A DNA stretch of 29,662 nucleotides from Actinomycetales bacterium (lineage in GTDB: Bacteria > Actinomycetota > Actinomycetes > Actinomycetales > Cellulomonadaceae), in the NCBI GenBank assembly GCA_012514545.1, contig JAAZAC010000110.1, positions 1 through 29,662 on the forward strand, written 5' to 3'. Shown piece by piece: positions 7,289 through 14,887 of the stretch. The stretch's first letter is position 1. Every line of letters starts with the position of its first letter. Under the pieces are notes generated by a model. It searched no databases. It saw nothing but the letters and a program-made list of their open reading frames with translations, and was not told the DNA's origin. The position numbers and the translations under genes are program-made.

Positions 7289-7317
7289 TCGACGCCGTGG
7301 GAACCGCCGTCTAGCGT
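7289..7317 (+). promoter_or_regulatory. Promoter of the LigD-like polymerase gene
   Basis: A -35-like TCGACG (7289-7294) and a -10 TAGCGT (7312-7317) are separated by 17 bases. The -10 ends six bases before the ATG at 7324, giving a leaderless transcript. No Shine-Dalgarno sequence is present. Confidence 0.5.
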
Positions 7318-7323
7318 GATCGC

Positions 7324-8391
7324 ATGGCGACGAAGGCACCCGCGGTCGAGCTCGAGGTCGCCGGGCGGACCGTGCGGGTGACGAGCCCCGACCGCGTCGT
7401 CTTCCCCGCCCGCGGGCTCACCAAGCTCGACGTCGTGCAGTACTTCGTCGCCGTCGGCGACGGGATCCTGCCCGCGCTGCTGCACCGGCCCACCACGCTC
7501 GAGCGCTGGCCGAAGGGCGTCTTCGAGGGCGCCGTCATGGCCACCCGCGCCGACAGCCGCGGCGACGCGTTCTACCAGAAGCGGGTGCCGAAGGGCGCCC
7601 CGGACTACGTCGAGACCGCCACCATCGCGTTCCCGAGCGGCCGCACGGCCGACGAGGTCGCCCCCACCGAGCTCGCCGTCGTCGCGTGGGCGGCCAACCT
7701 CGGCACGATCACCTTCCACCCGTGGCCCGTGACCCGGGACGACGTCGAGTCCCCCGACCAGCTGCGCATCGACCTCGACCCGCAGCCCGGCACCGACTTC
7801 GCCGACGCCGCCCGGGTGGCCCCGCACGTCCGCGAGATCCTCCACGAGATGGGCATGGAGGGGTACCCGAAGACGTCGGGCGGCCGCGGCGTGCACGTCT
7901 TCGTGCCGATCCAGCCGCGCTGGACGTTCACGCAGGCCCGCCGCGCCACCATCGCCCTCGGCCGCGAGCTCGAGCGCCGCCTGCCCGACGAGGTGACGAT
8001 CACGTGGTGGAAGGAGGAGCGCGGCCGGAAGATCTTCGTCGACTACAACCAGATGGCGCGCGACCGGACCATCGCCTCGGCGTACTCGATCCGGCCCAAC
8101 CCCCGCGCCACGGTCTCCACCCCGCTGCGCTGGGAGGAGCTCGCCGACGTCCACCCGGACGACTTCGACGTCGCCACGGTCCCGGCGCGGCTCGCCGAGG
8201 TCGGCGACCTCTTCGCCCCCCTGGCGGCCGGCGCGGGCGACCGGTACTCGATCGAGCCGCTCCTCGAGCTCGCCGACCGGGACGAGCGCGAGCACGGCGC
8301 GGGCGACCTGCCCTACCCGCCCGAGTACCCGAAGATGCCGGGCGAGCCCAAGCGCGTGCAGCCGAGCCGGGACCGCGACCGGCCCCGCTGA
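7324..8391 (+). CDS. Stand-alone LigD-type DNA polymerase/primase domain (NHEJ PolDom)
   Basis: The 355-residue protein is a single archaeo-eukaryotic primase-superfamily domain. DQLRIDLDPQPG supplies metal-binding Asp150 and Asp152. KTSGGRGVHVFVP (residues 183-195) binds the incoming nucleotide. KIFVDYNQMARDRTIAS gives the third carboxylate, Asp240, and AYSIRPNPRATVSTPLRW closes the fold. In multidomain LigD this module adds ribonucleotides and fills gaps during non-homologous end joining. No ligase domain, phosphoesterase domain or Ku gene is attached or nearby here, so it belongs to the stand-alone class common in actinobacteria. The C-terminal tail is basic. It ends one base from the convergent LacI gene. 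Confidence 0.93.
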   Translation: MATKAPAVELEVAGRTVRVTSPDRVVFPARGLTKLDVVQYFVAVGDGILPALLHRPTTLERWPKGVFEGAVMATRADSRGDAFYQKRVPKGAPDYVETATIAFPSGRTADEVAPTELAVVAWAANLGTITFHPWPVTRDDVESPDQLRIDLDPQPGTDFADAARVAPHVREILHEMGMEGYPKTSGGRGVHVFVPIQPRWTFTQARRATIALGRELERRLPDEVTITWWKEERGRKIFVDYNQMARDRTIASAYSIRPNPRATVSTPLRWEELADVHPDDFDVATVPARLAEVGDLFAPLAAGAGDRYSIEPLLELADRDEREHGAGDLPYPPEYPKMPGEPKRVQPSRDRDRPR

Positions 8392-8392
8392 C

Positions 8393-9451
8393 TCAGGCCG
8401 GCGCCGGGCCGGTGCTGTGCCGCACGACCAGCTCGGTCGGCAGCACGACGTGCGGCGGCTCCTCCTGCGAGCCGTTGCGGTGCCGCGCGATCGCCGCCGT
8501 CAGCTCGGCCGCCGCGGCGCGCCCCTTCGCCACGACGTCCTGGCGCACGGTCGTCAGCGCGGGCCGGGCGCGCCGCGCGATCTGGGCGTCGTCGAACCCC
8601 ACCACCGAGACGTCGTGCGGCACGTGCAGGTCGAGGTCCTGCGCGGCGCGGACCGCGCTCCACGCGAGCGTGTCGGAGAAGCAGAGGATCCCGGTCGGCC
8701 GGTCGTCGGCGTCGAGCAGGAGCCGCGCGCCCTCGTACCCCTCGCGGTCGGTGTTCTCCCGCACCTGGACGGCCGTGGTCCGCACGCCCGCCGCGGCGAG
8801 CACCTCCCGCCACGCGGCGGCCCGCTCGCGGGAGACGAAGTCGCCCCCGACCTCCTCGCCGTCGGGCACGAGCCCGTGCGGGCCGTCGAACGCCACGGTG
8901 AGCAGGCCGACGTGCCGGTGGCCGAGCGCGACGAGGTGCTCGGCGCCCTGCCGCCCGCCCGAGCGCTCGTCGACGGTCACGCTCGCCGCGCCCGGGGTCG
9001 GCTCGCGGTCGACGTACACGAGCGGCAGCCGGCGGCGCACGAGCCAGTCGAGCGCGGCCGCGCCGTCCGGGCACGCGTAGACGAGCGCGCCGTCGATCGG
9101 CACGTCGCGCGCGGGGATCGCGTCCGCGGAGCCGTACAGCGGCAGGAGCGTCACCGCCAGCCCGGTCGGCGCCAGCTCCTCGGCGACCGCGCCGAAGAAC
9201 GTCGTCGCGACGTCGTCCCGGAAGGCCGTCCCCATGGAGTCGGTGAGCAGGATCCCGACGGCGCCCGTCGTCCCGCGCGCGAGGGCCCGGGCGGCGGGGT
9301 CGGGGCCGACGTAGCCGAGCTCGGCCGCCGTGGCGAGGATCGTCTCGCGCAGCGACGCGGACAGCTGGTCGGGGCGCGAGAACGCGTTGGACACCGTCAT
9401 GCGGCTGACGCCGACGCGGTCGGCGATCGTCTGCAACGTGACGCGGGCCAT
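8393..9451 (-). CDS. LacI-family transcriptional regulator
   Basis: A 352-residue repressor. The ATG at 9451 has GGAGGGAGG upstream, and the product then begins directly with the DNA-binding head VTLQTIADRVGVSRMTVSNAF, followed by the hinge helix region DPAARALARG. Residues from about 60 form the periplasmic-binding-protein-like effector domain: VGILLTDSMG, DGALVYACPDG, RRLPLVYVDREP, GHRHVGLLTV and VSVVGFDDAQIARRARPALTTV are typical blocks. Family effectors are usually sugars; none can be deduced here because no sugar transporter or glycosidase is adjacent. A candidate operator lies in its own promoter, so autorepression is likely. Confidence 0.93.
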   Translation of the reverse strand: MARVTLQTIADRVGVSRMTVSNAFSRPDQLSASLRETILATAAELGYVGPDPAARALARGTTGAVGILLTDSMGTAFRDDVATTFFGAVAEELAPTGLAVTLLPLYGSADAIPARDVPIDGALVYACPDGAAALDWLVRRRLPLVYVDREPTPGAASVTVDERSGGRQGAEHLVALGHRHVGLLTVAFDGPHGLVPDGEEVGGDFVSRERAAAWREVLAAAGVRTTAVQVRENTDREGYEGARLLLDADDRPTGILCFSDTLAWSAVRAAQDLDLHVPHDVSVVGFDDAQIARRARPALTTVRQDVVAKGRAAAAELTAAIARHRNGSQEEPPHVVLPTELVVRHSTGPAPA

Positions 9452-9476
9452 CGGTCCTCCCTCCGGGCTGGGCGAC

Positions 9477-9497
9477 AGCGTAGTGGTGACGCTCCCA
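9477..9497 (-). promoter_or_regulatory. Promoter of the LacI gene with candidate LacI-type operator
   Basis: On the minus strand, TGGGAGCGTCACCA (9484-9497) is an imperfect dyad with the central CG typical of LacI-family operators; it matches 11 of 14 positions of the TGGGAGCGCTCCCA box that I recall for the actinobacterial regulator CebR. A -10-like TACGCT (9477-9482) follows one base later, so a bound repressor would cover the spacer. Confidence 0.45.
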
Positions 9498-9513
9498 CCA
9501 TGGTCCGGGGACG

Positions 9514-11016
9514 TCACGGCAGGTCCACCTCCGCGCACGCGTCGGGGACGACGCTCGCCTCGGACAGCACGTCCGCCGCCCGCTGGCGGGCATGGTTCCA
9601 GCCCGCCACGCCCGTGGCCGGCGGGAGGTGCCGCGCGCCCAGGAGGCACGAGCGCAGCGGCTCGTCGAGGCGCGCCGCGGCCGGGACGGCGTCGGCGGAC
9701 AGGCCCTGCAGGTAGGCGACGTCGAGGGGGATCTCGTGCTCCGCCGCGGCGTTGACCCGCAGCACCAGCGCGTCCGGGTTCGTCGCCGCGAGCGCGAGCA
9801 GCATCGCCGCGCCCACGCCGACGACGGCGCGCGGCAGCCACCGCCCCCGCCAGCGCACCCCGGCGGCCATGACGCAGAGCACGACGACGCCGAGCGCCGC
9901 CTCGACCGCCAGCACGAACAGCCGCAGCCGGGTGAGCCCGAACGCCTCGACGTAGAGGCTCATGCGCTGCAGCGCCGACGCCACCACGCCCAGCGTGCCC
10001 ACGCACAGCGCCGCGAGCGCGCCCGAGGTCGCCGCGCGCTCCGTGCGGGCCGCGCGGGGCGCCCGACGGGCGGCGAGCGCCACGACGACGAGCGTCAGCA
10101 CGGTGACGACGACGAGCTGGCCGAAGCCCTGGCGCGCGTACTCCGCGTACGTCAGGCCGACCGTCTCGAGCACGTGGCGGTGCCCGCCGAGCAGCGCGCT
10201 CACCTGCAGCCCGAGGAAGCCCAGGACCAGGGCCGCCAGCGACCCGACCGGCACGAGCCACTCCCCGAGCCCGGCCGGACGGGGCGCGCGCGGGCGCAGG
10301 TCGCCCCACGCGGGCGGTGCGATCGCCAGGTGCGCGGCCGTGGCCGCCACCGCTGCCACGAGGACCCCGACGGCGATCCGGGCCGGCGCGAGCTCCAGGT
10401 CGATTCCCGTCAGGTAGGCCGCGAACAGCCGGTCGGCGCTCGCGAGGAGGGCGCCGAAGAGCCCGAGCAGCACGACCGTGACCGCGAGGCTGCGCAGCGC
10501 CGCGAGCACGTCCCGGCGCCGGCCGCCGAGGCCGCCCGCCACCCCGCGGGTCGCCCACGGCAGCGCGCGCACCAGCCCCGCGACCGCGGTGACCGGGAGC
10601 GCGAGGAGCGCGGGCACCGACCGCGCGTCGGCCACCGCGACGGCGCCCGTGACCAGCGAGCCCAGCAGGCACAGCGCCACCAGCCACGGGGCGTCGAGCA
10701 GGGCGGGCACCGCCGCGAGCGCCGTCGCGGCGCCGACCAGCCCCAGCCCGGACGCCGCCCGCCGGCGCACCAGAGCCGGGACCGCGGGCAGCCACACGCC
10801 CGCCGCCACGACCGCCGCGCCGAGGCCCGGCCGGTGCCCGACGACGAGCGCGCCGCCCGCGACGCCGACCAGCCCCACCCCCGCGAGCACGCGCGGCGGC
10901 GCCGCGCGCCGCGCCTCGGCCCAGAAGTCGGTGAGGGCCCGTGCGAGGGGGGAGGGCTCCGCCGTCGGGCGGACGGCCCAGGGATCGACGTTCGGGACGG
11001 TCGGCGCGTCGCTCAT
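9514..11016 (-). CDS. Polytopic membrane protein, DUF4173/DUF4153-like
   Basis: Five hundred residues. The first 50 are soluble, then there are about ten to twelve hydrophobic helices, and a soluble C-terminal tail of about 80 residues ends in a cysteine-containing segment. Blocks such as LETVGLTYAEYARQGFGQL, LTRLRLFVLAVEAA and NPDALVLRVNAA are what I recall from the DUF4173/DUF4153 membrane family. The ATG at 11016 is preferred over a GTG at 11043 because a TAGCGT box (11024-11029) ends seven bases before it. The function of the family is not established. It is 62 bases upstream of the LacI gene in the same direction and may be read together with it. Confidence 0.82.
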   Translation of the reverse strand: MSDAPTVPNVDPWAVRPTAEPSPLARALTDFWAEARRAAPPRVLAGVGLVGVAGGALVVGHRPGLGAAVVAAGVWLPAVPALVRRRAASGLGLVGAATALAAVPALLDAPWLVALCLLGSLVTGAVAVADARSVPALLALPVTAVAGLVRALPWATRGVAGGLGGRRRDVLAALRSLAVTVVLLGLFGALLASADRLFAAYLTGIDLELAPARIAVGVLVAAVAATAAHLAIAPPAWGDLRPRAPRPAGLGEWLVPVGSLAALVLGFLGLQVSALLGGHRHVLETVGLTYAEYARQGFGQLVVVTVLTLVVVALAARRAPRAARTERAATSGALAALCVGTLGVVASALQRMSLYVEAFGLTRLRLFVLAVEAALGVVVLCVMAAGVRWRGRWLPRAVVGVGAAMLLALAATNPDALVLRVNAAAEHEIPLDVAYLQGLSADAVPAAARLDEPLRSCLLGARHLPPATGVAGWNHARQRAADVLSEASVVPDACAEVDLP

Positions 11017-11023
11017 GCTCGTC

Positions 11024-11029
11024 ACGCTA
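11024..11029 (-). promoter_or_regulatory. -10 box TAGCGT for leaderless DUF4173-like gene
   Basis: Read on the minus strand, TAGCGT ends seven bases before the ATG at 11016, and no ribosome site is present. It supports this start over the GTG at 11043. Confidence 0.45.
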
Positions 11030-11078
11030 GGGAGCCGGGCCACCCCTCGGCGGGCCGTCCGCGGACGGGTCTCGTGGA

Positions 11079-11112
11079 AGGTCTGTGCACGTCCGGGCAG
11101 GTCTGTGGACGT
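11079..11112. repeat. Direct repeat at 20-bp spacing
   Basis: AGGTCTGTGCACGT (11079-11092) and AGGTCTGTGGACGT (11099-11112) differ at one base and are offset by 20 bp, about two helical turns. They lie 50-85 bases upstream of the DUF4173-like promoter and could be paired protein-binding sites. Confidence 0.5.
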
Positions 11113-11178
11113 GCCTCACGGAGTGTGGCGACCGTGTGACGGCCCGGCCGCCGGGCCCGCCCCGGGCCGCAGCGCGAC

Positions 11179-11212
11179 GGCCCCGTCCCGGCGTCGGGCC
11201 GGGGACGGGGCC
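11179..11212 (-). terminator. Strong hairpin downstream of tRNA-Thr
   Basis: GGCCCCGTCCC (11179-11189) and GGGACGGGGCC (11202-11212) form a perfect 11-bp stem with a 12-base loop, eight bases after the tRNA 3' end. There is no U-run, which is usual in high-GC actinobacteria. Confidence 0.65.
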
Positions 11213-11220
11213 GCTGTCGG

Positions 11221-11293
11221 AGCCGCCTTGGGGAATCGAACCCCAGACCTGTTCATTACGAGTGAACCGCTCTACCGACTGAGCTAAGGCGGC
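11221..11293 (-). tRNA. tRNA-Thr(CGT)
   Basis: The minus strand folds into a full cloverleaf. The acceptor stem is GCCGCCT/AGGCGGC. The D arm is GCTC-AGTCGGTA-GAGC. The anticodon arm is GTTCA-CTCGTAA-TGAAC with anticodon CGT. The T arm is TGGGG-TTCGATT-CCCCA, and the discriminator base is U. It decodes the threonine codon ACG. CCA is not encoded and must be added after transcription. Confidence 0.97.
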
Positions 11294-11325
11294 GCGCTCG
11301 CCGCCCAGGGCGCGCGAGCGGGTCT

Positions 11326-11354
11326 ACTGTACCCAGCCCCGGCGAGGGCTCCAA
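11326..11354 (-). promoter_or_regulatory. Promoter of tRNA-Thr
   Basis: On the minus strand, TTGGAG (11349-11354) and TACAGT (11326-11331) are separated by 17 bases. Transcription would start about 25 bases before the mature tRNA 5' end. It overlaps the region just past the stop codon of the TAP-like peptidase gene. Confidence 0.55.
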
Positions 11355-11373
11355 AGCGCGATCCGCGGCGCCC

Positions 11374-12960
11374 TCAGCAGCTCGCGCCGCCGTCGGGCAG
11401 CTCGCCCGTCAGCAGGTACGTCTCGACGACGTCGCGCACGCAGTCGCCGCCGCGCCCGTAGGCCGTGTGGCCCTCCCCGTGGTACGTGAGGAGCTCGGCG
11501 GACTCGAGCTGCTCGGCCAGCCGCACCGACCACTCGTACGGCGTCGCCGGGTCGCCCGTCGTCCCGATGACGAGGATCGGGGCCGCGCCCGGCGCGTGGA
11601 TCTCCTGCCGCACGCCCGTCGGCGGGAACGGCCACGTCTCGCAGCCGATCGCCATGCCGAACCGCTGCCCGAACGTCGGGGCGACCGTCTCGACCTCCTT
11701 GGTGAAGGTCACCAGGTCCTCGTAGTCCCGCTCCACCATCGGGTAGTCGAGGCAGTTGATCGCCTGGAAGGCGATCATCGAGTTCGACGTGTAGCGCCCG
11801 TCGCTCGTGCGGTCGAGGTAGATGTTCGCCAGGTCGTGCAGCGTCACCGCCGTGCCCTGGGTGAGCGCCTCGTCGAGGGCCCACGTCAGGTAGGGCCAGG
11901 AGCCGTCGTCGTACAGCGTGACGACGATGCCGTAGGAGGCGAGCGTCCCGTTGACCTCGGCGTCCCCCGCGGGGATCGGGTCGACCTCGGCGCGGGCGAC
12001 GAGGTCCGCGACCTGCGCCATGCCGGCCTCGACGGTGCCCTCGAGCGGGCAGTCGGCGCCGCGCTGGCAGTCCTCGACGTACGCGCGCAGCGCGTTCTCG
12101 AAGCCCTCCGCCTGGCCGATGACGAGGTCGTCGTTCGACATCGACGGGTCCAGCGCGCCGTCGAGCACCAGGCGCCCGACGTTCTCCGGGTACAGCCCCG
12201 CGTACGTCGCGCCGAGGAACGTCCCGTACGAGAAGCCGAGGTACGACAGCTGCTCGTCGCCGAGGACCGCGCGGATGAGGTCCATGTCGCGCGCCGCGCT
12301 GATCGTGTCCACCTCGCCGAGCAGCGGGCCGGTCTCCTCGAGGCAGACGGCGGCGAAGTCGGCGAGGCGCTCCCGGGCCGCCTCGACGTCGGCCTGGCTC
12401 GCCAGCGGGAAGTCGGTCGTGAGGAACTCGTCGACCACCTCGTCCGGGCCGCACTCGACCGCCGACGACTGGCCGACGCCCCGCGGGTCGAACCCGACGA
12501 CGTCGTACGCGTCGAGGACCGGGTCGCCGATGACGTAGCTCACCGCCGACGAGAGGAACTCGATGCCCGAGGCGCCCGGGCCGCCCGGGTTGACGAGCAG
12601 CGAGCCGAGGCGGGCCTCGGCGTCGCGCGCGGGCGCCCGCTCGAGGGCCAGGTCGATCGCGCCCGCCGACGGGTCGTCCCAGTCGAGCGGCGCGGCGATC
12701 GTCGCGCACTCGAAGCCCTCGCCGCACTCCGACCACGTCACCGTCTGCCCGTAGAACGCGTCGAGGCCACCGTCGGGGTCGACGGTCGGCCCGTCGGTGG
12801 GCCCGGTGCCCGCGGAGGGCGTGGTCTGCTCCTTCGGGCCGACGCACCCGGCGAGCAGGAGCGACGCCGCGAGCAGGGCGACGGCGACGCGGGAGGGGCC
12901 GGAGGGACGGGCGGGCCGGACGGGGCGGGCGGGCCGGACGGGGCGGGCGGGGCTCGGCAC
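11374..12960 (-). CDS. Secreted TAP-like alpha/beta hydrolase lipoprotein (tripeptidyl aminopeptidase type)
   Basis: The GTG at 12960 gives 528 residues; it is chosen because TACGGT ends seven bases before it. An in-frame GTG at 12969 would add three residues. The N-terminus is Arg/Pro-rich, then the signal VAVALLAASLLLAGC gives a lipobox with Cys39. LLVNPGGPGASG provides the oxyanion loop. The nucleophile is Ser244 in GFSYGT, the acid Asp470 in GTTGDPATPYEWS, and the histidine His498 in HGEGHTAYG. The C-terminal cap region holds several cysteines, as in secreted actinomycete SlpD/SlpE and Tap proteases. It should release N-terminal tripeptides from extracellular peptides while anchored to the membrane; specificity is inferred from family. 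Confidence 0.9.
   Translation of the reverse strand: MPSPARPVRPARPVRPARPSGPSRVAVALLAASLLLAGCVGPKEQTTPSAGTGPTDGPTVDPDGGLDAFYGQTVTWSECGEGFECATIAAPLDWDDPSAGAIDLALERAPARDAEARLGSLLVNPGGPGASGIEFLSSAVSYVIGDPVLDAYDVVGFDPRGVGQSSAVECGPDEVVDEFLTTDFPLASQADVEAARERLADFAAVCLEETGPLLGEVDTISAARDMDLIRAVLGDEQLSYLGFSYGTFLGATYAGLYPENVGRLVLDGALDPSMSNDDLVIGQAEGFENALRAYVEDCQRGADCPLEGTVEAGMAQVADLVARAEVDPIPAGDAEVNGTLASYGIVVTLYDDGSWPYLTWALDEALTQGTAVTLHDLANIYLDRTSDGRYTSNSMIAFQAINCLDYPMVERDYEDLVTFTKEVETVAPTFGQRFGMAIGCETWPFPPTGVRQEIHAPGAAPILVIGTTGDPATPYEWSVRLAEQLESAELLTYHGEGHTAYGRGGDCVRDVVETYLLTGELPDGGASC
12911..12946. repeat. Perfect 18-bp tandem duplication in a coding region
   Basis: Two identical 18-bp units, 12911-12928 and 12929-12946, encode the repeated Pro-Val-Arg-Pro-Ala-Arg stretch before the signal sequence of the TAP-like lipoprotein. 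The length is likely to vary between strains. Confidence 0.8.
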
Positions 12961-12967
12961 GGGCTCC

Positions 12968-12973
12968 ACCGTA
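12968..12973 (-). promoter_or_regulatory. -10 box TACGGT for the TAP-like lipoprotein gene
   Basis: On the minus strand, TACGGT ends seven bases before the GTG at 12960. It overlaps an alternative upstream GTG (12969), which therefore could not be in the transcript. Confidence 0.45.
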
Positions 12974-13062
12974 GCCCGTTCGGGGGACGGGCACGGACCC
13001 GGCGGGCGGCCTGCGCGGCGCGTCCCGGGGGCCTCAGCCCTTCAGCCCTGGGGCCGCGGGCG

Positions 13063-14196
13063 TCAGCCCTGCGGGCGCAGGGCGACCGCCATCGCCTCCA
13101 TGGCGAGCAGCGGCGCCACGTTCCCCTCGAGCCGCTCGCGGGCCTCGGCGATCGCGTCCATCCGGCGCAGGGACTGCTCCGGCGTCGACTCGGCGGCGAG
13201 GCGCCGCACCTCGTCCTCCTCCGCGACGTTGACGAGGTCCACGTCCGCGCCCAGCTGGACCACCAGCACGTCCCGGTACAGCGACAGCAGGTCCACGAGC
13301 GCGCGGTCCAGCACGTCGCGCTGCGCGCGCGTCGCCCGCCGCTTCTGCTCCTCCTCCAGCTGGCGCACCTGCGCGCGCAGCGCGGGCGGCAGCGCCCGCC
13401 CCTCCTCCGCGCCGAGCGTGCGCAGCAGCGCCGCCCGCTCCGCGGCGTCGCGGTCCGCCGTCGCCGCCTTCGCCTCGGCCGCCGCCACCTCCACGAGGTC
13501 CGCCGCCGCGAGCACCGCGTCGCCCACCCCGCGGATGCGGGCGGCCAGGCGCAGCGTCCGGGCGCGGCGCTCCCGGGCCTCCGGGTCACGGGCGAGCCGG
13601 CGCGCGAGGCCGATGTGGCTCTGCGCCGCCCGCGCCGCCGCGTCGGCCACCGCCGGGTCCACGCCGTCGCGCACGAGGAGGGCCGCGACGTCGGCCACCG
13701 GCGGGACCCGCAGCACGACGCCCCGGCAGCGGGACCGGATCGTCACGACGACGTCCTGCGGGCTCGGGGCGCAGAGCAGCCACACCGTCCGGGGCGGGGG
13801 CTCCTCGATCGCCTTGAGCAGCACGTTCGAGGTGCGCTCGGTCATCCGGTCCGCGTCCTCCAGCACGATGACGCGCCACCGGCCCTGCGCCGGCGAGCGC
13901 GACGCCACGCCGATGAGGTCGCGCACCTCCTCGATCGAGATCGTCACCTTCTCCGTCGCCACCACGGTGACGTCCGCGTGGGTGCCCGCCATCGTCGTCG
14001 TGCAGTCCGGGCAGGCGCCGCACCCGCCCTGCGCGCACTGCAGCGCCGCCGCGAACGCGCGCGCGGCCACCGACCGGCCGGAGCCGGGCGGCCCGGTGAG
14101 CAGCCAGGCGTGGGTCATCGCCTCCAGGTCGGCGGCCGCGTGGCGCAGCACCGCCACGGCCTCCGGCTGCCCGACGACGGCGTCCCACACGCTCAC
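13063..14196 (-). CDS. holB: DNA polymerase III subunit delta'
   Basis: A 377-residue clamp-loader subunit. SVWDAVVGQPEAVAVL opens the AAA+ module. The P-loop is GPPGSGRS (residues 35-42), with Arg in place of the canonical Lys, consistent with delta' being a poor or non-hydrolysing ATPase. A zinc module uses Cys54, Cys59, Cys62 and Cys65. VIVLEDADRMTERTSNVLLKAIEEPP is the Walker B/sensor region, and TIRSRCRGVVLR follows. It works with the gamma/tau and delta subunits to load the sliding clamp. The GTG start overlaps the tmk stop codon by four bases (GTGA), so translation is coupled. Confidence 0.96.
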   Translation of the reverse strand: MSVWDAVVGQPEAVAVLRHAAADLEAMTHAWLLTGPPGSGRSVAARAFAAALQCAQGGCGACPDCTTTMAGTHADVTVVATEKVTISIEEVRDLIGVASRSPAQGRWRVIVLEDADRMTERTSNVLLKAIEEPPPRTVWLLCAPSPQDVVVTIRSRCRGVVLRVPPVADVAALLVRDGVDPAVADAAARAAQSHIGLARRLARDPEARERRARTLRLAARIRGVGDAVLAAADLVEVAAAEAKAATADRDAAERAALLRTLGAEEGRALPPALRAQVRQLEEEQKRRATRAQRDVLDRALVDLLSLYRDVLVVQLGADVDLVNVAEEDEVRRLAAESTPEQSLRRMDAIAEARERLEGNVAPLLAMEAMAVALRPQG

Positions 14197-14846
14197 GGCG
14201 TCACCCCCAGCAGGGCGGCCACGCGCTCCCGCACGGTCGCCGCGATCGCCTCGGCCGACCGTGCGGCGTCGACCACCAGCCAGCGGCCCGGGTCGGCCGC
14301 GGCGCGGTCGAGGAACGCCCGCCGGGTGCGCTCGTGGAACTCCACGCCCGCGCGCTCGAGGCGGTCCGGGGCGCCCGTGAGGCGGCTCAGCCCGACCCGG
14401 GGGTCCAGGTCGAGGAGCACCGTGAGGTCCGGCAGCAGGCCCTCCACGCCCCACAGGTTGATCCGCTCGACCGCCTCCGCGCCCAGCTCGCGGCCCACGC
14501 CCTGGTAGGCCACCGACGAGTCGAGGAATCGGTCGGTCAGCACGACCGCGCCCCGCTCGAGTGCCGGCCGGATGACGGTGGCCACGTGGTGCGCCCGGTC
14601 CGCCGCGTAGATGAGCGCCTCCGCGCGCGGCGCCACGTGGTCGCCGTGCATGACCACGCGCCGCAGCTCCACCCCCAGGGGGGTGCCGCCCGGCTCGCGA
14701 GTGGTCACGACGTCGCGGCCCCGCCCGGCGAGCCAGTCGGCCAGGAGGCGCAGCTGCGTCGACTTGCCGACGCCGTCGCCCCCCTCGAACGAGACGAAGA
14801 CGCCGGCGTGCTCCCGCGGCGCGGGGACGGCGTCGGGCAGGGTCAC
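14193..14846 (-). CDS. tmk: Thymidylate kinase
   Basis: A 217-residue dTMP kinase that makes dTDP for DNA synthesis. The P-loop is FEGGDGVGKST (residues 20-30). TREPGGTPLG binds the nucleotide, and LTDRFLDSSVAYQGVGREL contains the DR motif and dTMP-binding segment. PDLTVLLDLDP closes the core, and the RLERAGVEFHERTRRAFL lid lies towards the C-terminus. The GTG at 14846 has no Shine-Dalgarno; a TAGCCT box ends six bases before it, indicating a leaderless mRNA. tmk and holB form an operon. Confidence 0.96.
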   Translation of the reverse strand: MTLPDAVPAPREHAGVFVSFEGGDGVGKSTQLRLLADWLAGRGRDVVTTREPGGTPLGVELRRVVMHGDHVAPRAEALIYAADRAHHVATVIRPALERGAVVLTDRFLDSSVAYQGVGRELGAEAVERINLWGVEGLLPDLTVLLDLDPRVGLSRLTGAPDRLERAGVEFHERTRRAFLDRAAADPGRWLVVDAARSAEAIAATVRERVAALLGVTP

Positions 14847-14852
14847 GGCGCC

Positions 14853-14858
14853 AGGCTA
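14853..14858 (-). promoter_or_regulatory. -10 box TAGCCT for leaderless tmk-holB mRNA
   Basis: On the minus strand, TAGCCT ends six bases before the tmk GTG at 14846, and no ribosome site is present. Confidence 0.5.
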
Positions 14859-14887
14859 GTCGGCGCGGCCGACGCGGCCGGGCCCAC

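Noticed and set aside
13034..13070. Repeated TCAGCCCT strings before the holB stop
   Set aside because: Three short copies in GC-rich sequence with no dyad or regular spacing; too weak to call a site.
11467..14508. 1013-residue plus-strand ORF antisense to the TAP-like peptidase, holB and tmk
   Set aside because: The minus strand carries complete catalytic motifs for three known families in this interval; the plus-strand product has low complexity and no recognisable domain.
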